Positions 46,801-57,900 of a DNA stretch of 64,000 nucleotides are shown in pieces. Both the position numbers and the translations under genes were made by a program. Source of the DNA: Closterium sp. NIES-65 (lineage: Eukaryota; Streptophyta; Zygnematophyceae; Desmidiales; Closteriaceae); assembly GCA_948144175.1 (NCBI GenBank), contig CANXME010002160.1:1497501-1561500 (forward strand), written 5' to 3'. How positions within the stretch are numbered: the stretch's first letter is position 1; each line of letters opens with the position of its first letter. The notes under the pieces were generated by a model that saw nothing but the letters and a program-made list of their open reading frames with translations, was not told the DNA's origin and searched no databases.

Positions 46801-49751
46801 ACAAGGTGGCACAGCATTACACAAACGACACAGCATGACACAAGATGACATAGAATGACACAAGGTGGCATAGCATAACACAAACGACACAACATGACAC
46901 AAGATGACATAGAATGAGACAAGGTGGCACAGCATTACACAAACGACACAGCATGACACAAGATGACATAGAATGACACAAGGTGGCACAACATTACACA
47001 AACGACACAGCATGACACAAGATGGCATAGAATGACACAAGGTGGCACAGCATTACACAAACGACACAGAATGACACAAGATGACATAGAATGACACAAG
47101 GTGGCACAACATTACACAAACGACACAGCATGACACAAGATGACATAGAATGACACAAGATGGCACAGCATTACACAAACGACACAGCATGACACAAGAT
47201 GACATAGAATGACACAAGGTGGCACAGCATTACACAAACGACACAGCATGACACAAGATGACATAGAATGTCACAAGGTGGCATAGCATTACACAAACGG
47301 CACAGCATGACACAAGATGACATAGAATGACACAAGGTGGCACAGCATTACACAAACGACACAGCATGACACAAGATGACATAGAATGACACAAGGTGGC
47401 ACAGCATTACACAAACGACATAGCATGACACAAGATGACATAGAATGTCACAAGGTGGCACAGCATTACACAAACGACACAGCATGACACAAGATGACAT
47501 AGAATGTCACAAGGTGGCACAGCATTACACAAAGGACACAGCATGACACAAGATGACATAGAATGACACAAGGTGGCACATCATTATACAAAGAACACAA
47601 CATGACACAAGATGACATAGAATGACACAAGGTGGCACAACAATACACAAACAACACAGCATAACGCAAGATGACATAGAATGACATAAGGTGGCACAGC
47701 ATTACACAAACGGCACAGCATGACACAAGATGGCATAGAATGACACAAGGTGGCACAGCATTAAACAAACGACACAGCATGACACAAGATGACATAGAAT
47801 GACACAAGGTGGCACAGCATTACACAAACGCCACAGCATGACACAAGATGACATAGAATGACACAAGGTGGCACAGCATTACACAAACGCCACAGCATGA
47901 CACAAGATGACATAGAATGACACAAGGTGGCACAGCATTACACAAACGACACAGCATGACACAAGATGACATAGAATGACACAAGGTGGCACAACATTAC
48001 ACAAACAACACAGCATGACACAAGATGACATAGAATGACACAAGATGGCACAACATTACACCAACAACATAGCATGACGCAAGATGACATAGAATGACAC
48101 AAGGTGGCAGAGCATTACACAAACGACACAGCATGACACAAAATGACATAGAATGACACAAGGTGGTACAGCATAACACAAACGACACAACATGACACAA
48201 GATGACATAGAATGACACAAGGTGGCAGAGCATTACACAAACGACACAGCATGACACAAGAAGACATAGAATGACACAAGGTGGCACAGCATTACACAAA
48301 CGACACAGCATGAAACAAGATGGCATAGAATGACACAAGGTGGCACAGCATTACACAAACGACACAGAATGACACAAGATGACATAGAATGACACAAGGT
48401 GGCACAACATTACACAAACGACACAGCATGACACAAGATGACATAGAATGACACAAGGTGGCACAGCATTACACAAACGACACAGCATGACACAAGATGA
48501 CATAGAATGACACAAGGTGGCTCAGCATTACACAAACGACACAGCATGACACAAGATGACATAGAATGTCACAACGTGGCAGAGCATTACACAAACGGCA
48601 CAGCATGACACAAGATGACATAGAATGACACAAGGTGGCACAGCATTACACAAACGACACAGCATGACACAAGATGACATAGAATGACACAAGGTGGCAC
48701 AGCATTACACAAACGACACAGCATGAGACAAGATGACATAGAATGACACAAGGTGGCACAGCATTACACAAACGACACAGCATGACACAAGATGACATAG
48801 AATGACACAAGGTGGCACAGCATTACACAAACGCCACAGCATGACACAAGATGACATAGAATGACACAAGGTGGCACAGCATTACACAAACGACACAGCA
48901 TGACACAAGATGACATAGAATGACACAAGGTGGCACAACATTACACAAACAACACAGCATGACACAAGATGACATAGAATGACACAAGATGGCACAACAT
49001 TACACCAACAACACAGCATGACGCAAGATGACATAGAATGACACAAGGTGGCAGAGCATTACACAAACAACACAGCATGACACAAAATGACATAGAATGA
49101 CACAAGGTGGTACAGCATAACACAAACGACACAACATGACACAAGATGACATAGAATGAGACAAGGTGGCACAGCATTACACAAACGACACAGCATGACA
49201 CAAGAAGACATAGAATGACACAAGGTGGCACAGCATTACACAAACGACACAGCATGACACAAGATGGCATAGAATGACACAAGGTGGCACAGCATTACAC
49301 AAACGACACAGAATGACACAAGATGACATAGAATGACACAACGTGGCACAACATTACACAAACGACACAGCATGACACAAGATGACATAGAATGACACAA
49401 GGTGGCACAGCATTACACAAACGACACAGCATGACACAAGATGACATAGAATGACACAAGGTGGCTCAGCATTACACAAACGACACAGCATGACACAAGA
49501 TGACATAGAATGTCACAAGGTGGCACAGCATTACACAAACGGCACAGCATGACACAAGATGACATAGAATGACACAAGGTGGCACAGCATTACACAAACG
49601 ACACAGCATGACACAAGATGACATAGAATGACACAAGGTGGCACAGCATTACACAAACGACACAGCATGAGACAAGATGACATAGAATGACACAAGGTGG
49701 CACAGCATTACACAAACGATACAGCATGACACAAGACCGCACAGCATGACA
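34868..49751. repeat. 59-bp satellite array, about 250 copies
   Basis: The unit is gacacaagatgacatagaat + gacacaaggtggcacagcat + tacacaaacgacacagcat (59 bp), tandem over about 14.9 kb. Recurring landmarks on the minus strand between 36551 and 48941 are all separated by whole multiples of 59 (472, 590, 708, 767, 531, 885, 649, 1298, 826, 944 bp), so there is essentially no net length change in the array. Units differ by a few substitutions (for example gaatgtcac, aaaggacac, caacaatac, caccaacaac). The left edge at 34868-34910 grades into looser decamers, and the right edge ends at 49751. Minus-strand frames of 113 codons within it are by-products of the repeat. Confidence 0.97.
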
Positions 49752-50200
49752 GTGTTGGAATAAACGTGTAGCTTGCTAAGCCATTGTGCTTGAGAACTTT
49801 TGTTTTACATATATGTCGGGTAAAACCTTTGTGGCTGGTCCTCCAAACACAAGCAACCGTCTTTTGTCAATCCAATGACAACTCTTACCATTTTCACCAA
49901 CACCAGCGCCTCACATTAGTGTGCTGGGTTGGGCACTAATGCGCTTATAATCAAATCTCTAGGGACGACCAACTTACCTTTCTAACTTTTTTTGCTCCTC
50001 ACTTCACTATAAATGCTCTCCAGCTACTTTAATCAATGTAGAATGATACCAAACCTCTCAGCCACAGCTGAATGATATGAAAGTATAGCTATTCCTACAG
50101 AAGAGAGATTTCAAGAGACCTTGCAGGGCAGCAACTGAGGGTCGAGATTCCGTTTACCAACTCATAACCTGCCCAACGTGCTGTTGAAATCGACTTGCCT
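49752..50200. other. Gap between satellite and LRR exons
   Basis: No supported coding sequence or repeat was recognised here. Confidence 0.5.
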
Positions 50201-50284
50201 TCATGTGACGCTCCTTACCTTCGTCATACCTCGAGGAGCATCTGATGGCATGAGTGGCCGCACTCACAGTGATGACAGGCACTC

Positions 50285-50760
50285 ATAGGGACTTTAGGCT
50301 TCTCAGGTTCCAAATGCCAGGAGGAACACCGCCAGTGAACTGGTTGTGGGTAATGTTGCTGTTTGTAAAGGTGAACCACGTGGGCAAGGGAACAACAGAG
50401 GTTTGAAGGAGGACTAAACATCAGATTCAAGCAATGTATCAACAACTCAACTGCGATAACAGAGGATGCCTATAAAGCCCCTTACAATGTTTCCAGGGTC
50501 ATAGAGTTGGCTATTTTTGGTGGAATGGGCCCCTTGAATTTGTTATGTGACAGGTTGGTGCTCGCAATAACAAGCAGTGCTTGGATGCAATGAAAGGAGT
50601 GGAGTCAAGAGGATGCCAGTTACATGGTATTGGCATGTTAAGGAAAAGAAAACGTCCGTGAGAAGCGATTGAGAACGCATTACATGTCGTATACATCCTG
50701 ATCCAAGAGAGAGGGGGGAAAGGGCCCAGTGAAGCTGTCGTAAGACACGTCACTATGGAG
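50285..50760 (-). CDS. LRR exons of a receptor-like protein (three repeats)
   Basis: On the minus strand, 50755-50690 reads DVSYDSFTGPFPPSLLDQD, 50575-50505 reads NLSHNKFKGPIPPKIANSMT, and 50360-50290 reads NITHNQFTGGVPPGIWNLRS followed by LKSL. Each is one plant-type LRR per exon (N-x-[FL]-x-G-x-[VIF]-P-P). The first and third continue into stops or possible donors, so they are separate exons. The spacing of about 200 bp suggests short introns. The strand and style match the LRR exons at 52.9-54.65 kb and 62.3-63.3 kb. Confidence 0.55.
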
Positions 50761-50829
50761 GAGGAAGGGCGGTAAGGGAAGGTGGACAATGATGCATGGA
50801 GGATGGGAGGAGGCAATATGTACAGGGAA

Positions 50830-52860
50830 GATAAGGAACAAATCAGGAGAACTTGCTGTTGAATGGGGTGAAACTGCTAAATGAGCAAGTCACACAACAA
50901 TCACTTGCCAATCGATCCAATCTTGCAAACGCACAATTCAGAAGCCATCTCGAAGATTTATGGTATGTCACTTTGAAACACAAACTCACAAATGCTAAAA
51001 ACATTGTGAAAGAAGTTACATGTAAAAAAATGATCGCTAACAAAGTGCATGTGAGAGACGGGCCCTACAGTCAATGATTGGAAATAGATGAGGGGAAATC
51101 ATAAAATGATTACAGGAGTTTTGGGGAAAATTCTCACACACATTGACCATTAAGTGACAGAAAAAGGGACAACAGGGCCTATCTACTAACTTATAGAGAG
51201 GGAATTCAATATCTCGTTCTGTACGTTTCTACACTGTGGATTAGCGTACTTTTGATTTGCATTTGTTGGGTGTTGAACCACTTGTTTCCTGACCCTGCCC
51301 AAATGTGGCTAACCATAATCTCCAATCCACGCTGTTTAGGGATGGCCCTCAATTTTCTCAGTGTGTGAATGTGAGGTGACGGATTCATCTTGTGGAAGCA
51401 CCTCCGTGTCTAGGATTGCTGGCCCTGCCATGAAAGCTTTGTGTTTTTTTCTGAGTAGCCAAGCACACGGGTGAGTGCAAGGGGTGCACGCCTAACTCTG
51501 GAGTTTCTTTGAAGTGGACACGGCAACTAAAGGACTGATCATTTGCACTTGGCATAAAAATGGTGAAGCAACACATCTCACATAGGATCTGGTATGATTA
51601 CAATTCAAGAAAAACAAATGATTTTTCAGAGACAGTGCTCGATTCTAGTGCATCACAAATTTGTTCGAGTCAGCTGACTTGTTGAGCCAATGCTGAATAC
51701 ACCCCACACAGACGAGTCCGCAAAGCATCGACAAATAATACTATGACTTGCCATGACTCAAGTCAAGTCAAGTACATCAAAAGCCGAGTGTGCTTGGTGG
51801 GGTCACCGATATTAAAGAGGGAGCATATTGCGACTCAAGTCCCTGAACACTAAACCAACAGCACCGCTCACTTGCCCTCTCAAATGGTCCTTCGCATTAG
51901 GAAACGGCAACGTGGCAAGGCAACACCACCTATGACATGGCAAAGACGTCCATACAATTCCTCCAATACAGCTAGCTGTCTTGCAAACTCAATTACCGAA
52001 TGTACAGTCCATTTGGCCACCAGACCATCCGGTGCCCTTGCAGGTGAGGTGTTAGGAGCAGACGGTGATGCAGTCTCACCAGTTTTGGGTAGGAGTTGGA
52101 AGGATAAGAGGCGGTATACATGTGAATGAAGGGTGCTTCCTCTCCATGTACTACCAGTCATTGCACACTCGACGACTGTGAGGTCTTTACGTCCTATCCT
52201 CTTTCCCCCTCTCTCCCTCTCTCAAGTGGTCCCTTATACCATGGGACAGCTAGTACAGCAAAAGGATATTGGTAAATATCTCCCTTCCTTGCATGGTCCC
52301 TCTCTCTTGCTCACGTCCTTGTGCCCTCAATTTTCCTGGGACTTACAAAGTTCCCACATTGATGGCAGGAGGCACGGTGCTGAGGTGATTGTGGGAGAGG
52401 TCTCTGCACGCAGTGAGTGCAAGCAGAGGGGAGGGGATGCGGAAGAGAGAAGGGATATGCATGTTGAGCCAGGGGTGGGAATGTTTGAGTGCTACACACC
52501 AAAGGGATGTGCGATTTGGAACAGCTCCGATCCATTATTGGAGGAGCACGAGGCAGGACTGTTGAACATAAAGTGCATAATGCATGTCATCACAGGGAGG
52601 TGTGAGAATATCCGAATCTTCATACAACCTCAGCTATCAAGAGCACAACACAACACAACCAGCTACCCTCATAACCAAGAACGGGCATGCCATAATAATA
52701 GGGTGGTGCGAGAATTTCGGAATCTTCACACAACCTTAGGCTATCAAGAACACATAAATACATTGCCAAAGTAGCAGCAGGAGAATTCCAAGGGGCATAT
52801 TGAGAGAGTCTCCAGCTGATTCCTTCCATATGGTTGACACTTGTTCGGTCACGGGGAGAG
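50830..52860. other. Mostly non-coding stretch between LRR exons
   Basis: No domain was recognised. It may be intron of the LRR gene on the minus strand. A Cys-rich minus-strand reading near 52045-51920 (KGTGWSGGQMDC) might be an LRR-flanking cap, but this is weak. Confidence 0.35.
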
Positions 52861-52871
52861 GCAAGTTTTAA

Positions 52872-52945
52872 AGACTCACAAGGTTCCAAAGTGTTCACCA
52901 GTGAAGGCAGGAACGGCACCGGTGAGATTGTTGAAGGAGAGCCCC
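52872..52945 (-). CDS. LRR exon
   Basis: The minus strand reads LSFNNLTGAVPAFTGEHFGT and ends at a donor-like GTGAGT (about 52871). This is one LRR unit in the same style as its neighbours. Confidence 0.5.
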
Positions 52946-53684
52946 CTGTGTTGTGTGGCGGCAAGCGCGTGTGGGGAGAGGCCAGGGCATGGGAATTAGG
53001 GATGGGCAGTGCAATGCGATTCTATGCAGTGGATTGTCATTCCGTATGAGGGGAAAGGACTTGTACAGTGCAGGGATTAGCTTCGAGGTAATGGCTGCTT
53101 GTGACCTTGCAGCTCCGTAACTATATTCATAGCATTTTCCAGAGTGGCTTGATTAAGACGTCTATAGTGTCACGCCTGTGGTAGAACCATCACGGATGGA
53201 ATGGAAAGCTGATTTCTGGGTTGATGCTGATGCAAGCCAATACGAGGGAGCAAGGCACGTGCAAGCTAGTGGAGGTAGAAGGCAGAAAAAGAGAGCGGGT
53301 ATGAATCACGAATTAAAACCCGCGGCCCAAATTGCGGAGCACGCTGGTCAAGCATTTAAAACGTGACGAAGTAGTTCTTGCAAGATTTGAAAAGAAGCGC
53401 GCCTGCAATTTGGGACTTCTTGGGACTGAACCAGCCCCCAAGGCAAAATACGAAGGCAGGCTGGGTTTGGAAAAAAAATAACAGGGAACAAAAATATCTG
53501 AATCACTCGCCAAAACCCAGACCAGAAAAACCCCCGCGCGTCAACCTTCTAAAACTTGTGCAATTTGGGCAAAGGTCCAAAACGTGGTTCACCAAACTGA
53601 GGAATTTCTTTGGCACGTTGAGTCGAGTTTAAAGCCATGGTAAAAATCAATCACAAGTGAAGATGTGAGGGCCTTACATGACAC

Positions 53685-53752
53685 GCAGGTCAGTGAGCTT
53701 GAAGATTTCAGCAGGGATGCTCCCTGAGAGGTTGTTGAAATAGAGCTCCCTG
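53685..53752 (-). CDS. LRR exon
   Basis: The minus strand reads RELYFNNLSGSIPAEIFKLT followed by DLRVM. This is a clear plant-type LRR (NNLSGSIPAEIFKLTDL), followed by gtaag, a donor-like site. Confidence 0.65.
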
Positions 53753-53978
53753 GTGGGGCCATTGCGAGGATGGGAGAGGGGTTGTCGCTGCCTTAGAGGA
53801 AATGACAGGCTGAACCGCCTTCACAAAAGGAACCACCTTTACAAGATGAACCGCCTTCACTATATCTTATTCCTTTTCCGAGTTGGCCCTCAAACCCTGA
53901 TGCTGTAAAGTTGAATCTTTTGTAAATCTTATCTTCCTATTTGTTAGAACCACTGCATCTCAAATGACGATCTTTTGG

Positions 53979-54090
53979 AAGGAGGAGGAGGAGGAGGAGG
54001 AGGAGGAGGAGGAGGAGGAGGAGGAGGAGGAGGAGGAGGAGGAGGAGGAGGAGGAGGAGTAGGAGGAGGAGGAAGAGGAGGAGGAGTGCA
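53979..54090. repeat. (GGA)n trinucleotide repeat
   Basis: About 30 GGA/GAG triplets run on the plus strand with two or three interruptions (gagtagg, ggaagag). Poly-Gly and poly-Leu/Pro frames here come from the repeat. It lies just downstream (minus sense) of the LRR exon at 54215-54125. Confidence 0.95.
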
Positions 54091-54124
54091 AAAAACAGAG
54101 GGAGCGGTGGGTGGGATGGGAAGG

Positions 54125-54215
54125 GAGGCGTACAGGTCAGTGAGATTGGTGAGGGCGGAGATGGTGGAGGGGATAGAGCCAGTGAAGCCATTCAGACCAG
54201 CCCGCCTGGAGGTGG
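54125..54215 (-). CDS. LRR exon
   Basis: The minus strand reads AGLNGFTGSIPSTISALTNL then TDLY, a textbook plant-type LRR with GSIPSTISALTNL. Confidence 0.65.
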
Positions 54216-54549
54216 AAGGGGGGGGGGGGCGAGAGGAGACGTGCACGCACTGGTGGCTAGTGGGCCAACCGGGCTAACAGCAATGGAATGGTGGGAGATG
54301 TCTGAGAATGGACCCATGTGCAATGCCACCAATCGATCGGTCGAACAGTTCTAAATCAAATACAGCGGGCTGAGGAGCTCTCAATCTAATCAATTGGTCG
54401 GACAGTTCTCAAGGTGTCAAATCAAGATGGTGTGCTCTTGACACTGTAAATGGGGAGTGGCGCTCAAAAAATAATAGAACAGTGGGAGAGGTTTGAGCAG
54501 CTCAATCTGTCAAACCAACATGGTGTGCTCTTGACATAGTGCATGGCTC

Positions 54550-54650
54550 ACAAAGTTTCTAGCCCTGTGAACGCCATCCAATCGGTGGGGAATGATGCAG
54601 AGCGGTGGACGTCAAAGTTGCCGGTGACATCCCTGCAGTGCAGTGCGGTT
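54550..54650 (-). CDS. LRR-like exon, divergent
   Basis: The minus strand reads CRDVTGNFDVHRSASFPTDW then MAFTGLETL. LRR spacing is loose, but the ending TGLETL and the acceptor-like ctgcag before it fit the neighbouring LRR exons. Confidence 0.4.
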
Positions 54651-54984
54651 AAGGTTAGGAGGGTGGTGACTGCGGCATGGGCACAGGCACTCTGATAAAC
54701 TCTAGTCAGTGGAGGATGAGATTGGGGGAGAGCACTCTGATTGGTGGCCCAGGGCAGTACAGCACAGGGCAGTACGGATTGTGGAAAAACAGCGTATGGC
54801 CTGTCGGAAGCCCTCCACTCATCCTCCTGCTCTGCCCTCCACCTCCTGTTCTGCTCCACACTCTCCTGGCTTGCTTCACCGGTTCTGCCACTTATGGCCT
54901 GGTTAGACCATGCCCTTCCTTCCCCTAACCCTCCCTTCACCGAGCTCTTGCTTCCCTCGCTCCCTCCTCTCTCCCTTTTGTGTC

Positions 54985-57900
54985 CTACCCAACCTTCTGC
55001 TTTCCCTTCTCCTTGCTGGTCTCTTCTTCGGACCCTCCTTGCCCCCTCCCATGGCGCAATGCAGCCGCCCTCGTGCGCGTCATGGGACCCTGGGGTCCGC
55101 CCTTCGCCATCTTTGAGCGGATCCTCGCCACGTTCGTCACATGGTCTGCCACCCGCTTGCCCTTACCGTCTTCCAGCACAATCACTCCCGAGGGTCGCAC
55201 CTCCTTCACCGTCCATCGCTGCTGCGACAGCCCCACGTCCAGGGCATGCTTGCGCTGCCTCCTAATGTACACTTCCTCCTCCTCCTGCACTCCTGCTGCT
55301 ACGCCCTTGCCATTGGCCTCTTGCCGTCGCTTATACTGCTCTATGTCCCTCAACTGGGCCACGTGCAGGTTCTCCAGCGCTGCTGGCAGCAGGTGCCTCA
55401 GATACGCTGCCCGCGCGTCCGCCACTGCGACCCACTTTTTTGGTGAGCCCGTAGTGATCACGTCCGCCAAGAGCTTAGGTGCTCCCACCGGCAGCACCGG
55501 CTCCTTCCCAAACAGCAGATAGTAGGGAGAGACGTCCCTTAACGCGGCCTGCTTGCTGAAACGGTACCCTGCCATGACCCAGCAGAGTTTCCTGTCCCAA
55601 TCCCTCTTGTGCTCCTCGCCGTACGCCCGCAACCCTTTCTTCACCGTCTGTACCAGCCTCTCCGTGAGCCCGTCACTTTGCGGATGATAGCGCGACGTGG
55701 TTCTGTGCCGAATGCCGCTGGCCTGCAGCAGCTGGTCAAAGGCCCCGGCAAACTCTGTTCCTTGATCCGTCAACACTTCACCGCATGCCCCTAGCCTGGT
55801 GATCACCATTTCCTCGAAAGCTTCTGCCACGGCTTCCGCTGACTTCTGCACCAGCGGCCTTGCCTCTGCCCATTTGCTAACATGCTCCACCATGAGCAGT
55901 ATGTACCGGCGCCCTTTTGTGGTGACAGGCAGCTCCCCAGCGATGTCTAGCGACCAGCGATACCCCAGGCTCACTATAGGCAGCGGCTGCAGCTCTGCTT
56001 TCTCCCTCTCTAGCACTGCTCGGTTCCTGCAGCATGCATCGCACTTGCTCACCCAGTCTTTGATCTGCTGCCGCATTCCCGCCCACCACCATCCTGTCTG
56101 TACCAGCTGCTGCGTCCGCAAGGGCCCGTAGTGCCCCAGCTTTGCGTGCACTTCGCTGATGATGCCCTCTCGTTCTACAGGCGGCGGTACATGCTTCCAT
56201 CCTTCCCCTGTTCGCAGCTGCACCTGCTCCTTGAACCAGCGGTAGTGTTCACCTCTGGCTCGCACCCGCGCCGACACTGCTCCTTCTTCCGTAGTAGCTC
56301 CCTGTATCCAGGCCAGTGCTGCTGGGTCCTCCCAGATGTCTGCTGGCCCCCCCTTTTGTTCCCCCCAGACCTGCCCCCTGTCCGCTTCCTTCGCCATCGC
56401 CATGAGGCAGGCCGACGGCTGCACCGCTGGTGGATTCCGTGACAGCCCATCCACGTGTTGCATAGTCTTGCCTGGACGATGCCTGATCTCAAAATCGTAC
56501 TCCTGTAACTTCATCGCCCACCGCGCATTCCGCCCCGTCAGGTCTGGCGCCTGCATCAACCAGAGCAGAGGTTGGTGGTCCGTCACTAGCGTGAAATTCC
56601 GGCCCTGCAGGTAGACCCTGAAGTGCTTCACGGCCCACACCACTGCCAGGCCTTCCCCCTCGTAGGAGGAGTAGTTCGCCTCGGCCGCGTTACAGCTGCG
56701 GCTCGCGAAAGCTACCACCTTCTCCTCTTCTCCCTTCATTTGGGTCAGCACTGCACCCATGCCCGCGCTGCTCCAATCCGTGTAGAGTGTGAATGGTAAG
56801 TCCGCCCTTGGCAGCTCCAGCACTGCGCCGTTCTTAACTGCGCCCATCAAGTCCTGCACCGCTCTTTCCTGGTCAGGGCCCCATTCCCACGGCTGATCTT
56901 CCCGAAGCAGCTGGTTCAGTGCTGTGGCTCTGCTACTAAAGTTCGGCACAAACTTACGATAGTAGTTCAAGAAGCCCAGGAGAGCTCGCAGGCTGGATCG
57001 ATCCTTCGGAGTTGCCACTCGGTCCAGCACCTCGACCTTCGCCTTCTGGATCCCGATTTTCCCCCCTTCCACTTCGAGCCCCAGGTAGTACACCGTCGTT
57101 TGGCCGAATGAGCACTTCCCGGGGTGGCAGGTGAGACCTGCCCCCTGTATGGCGCTCAGGGTTGCCTCCACATCGGCCACGTGCGAGCTGCTGTCGGTAC
57201 TGAAGACTATCACATCATCGATGTAGCATGCCGCGTTCTTGACGTCTCGGAGCACCTGATCCATGACTCGTTGGAACTCCGGCGAGGCTGACTTCAGGCC
57301 GAAGGGCAAGAAGTTCCATTCGTACTGCCCATCGGGCCCATGGAATGCGGTTTTCTTCTTGTCTGCCTCCGCTAGCGGGATCTGGTTGAAGCCTTGCCTG
57401 AGATCTAGCGTAGTGAACACCCGTGCCTCCGCTAAGAGATCAAACAGCTCGTCTGGCATTGGTGTCTGGTATCGTTTCATGACCGTGATCTTGTTCAGTC
57501 CCCTATAGTCCCCGCACATCCTTTTAGAAAGCACCTTGCCGGTCAGGTCTGTGCGTGCCGCCACTACGGTCGCCGCTGCATATTCCGAGTTGGACCTCCT
57601 GATAAACCCCGCCTCGAGCAGTTCCTGACACTTCTCTTTGCAGATCCGTACTTCTTCTGCCGTCATCCGGCGCCGCCGCTGGTAGACCGGTATGTCCGTG
57701 GTCAGGTCTAACGTGACTACTGCCATGTTGCATCTCCCGACCTCCTTGAGTGTGTAGGCGAAGGCGGCCCGATGTTTCGTCAGCACCTCCCTCAGCTTCC
57801 CCGCGTCTGCTGCTGACATTCCGTCTCCTATCACCCAATCTGGCTGTCCCTCTGGCCACCCTGGCTGCTTTGCCCTCGGATCTGCCGCCGCCGTAAGTTC

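Noticed and set aside
36551-49282. Eighteen minus-strand open frames of exactly 113 codons, Cys/His/Val-rich, in the satellite
   Set aside because: They start and stop at the same point of the 59-bp unit, are spaced by multiples of 59 and arise because 59 is not a multiple of 3. They are repeat by-products, not a gene family.
34868-49751. CRISPR-like array
   Set aside because: There are no unique spacers: the whole unit repeats head to tail with only point changes, and the context is eukaryotic.
53937-54277. Poly-Gly and poly-Leu/Pro frames
   Set aside because: They are produced by the (GGA)n repeat. Only the LRR part at 54125-54215 is kept.
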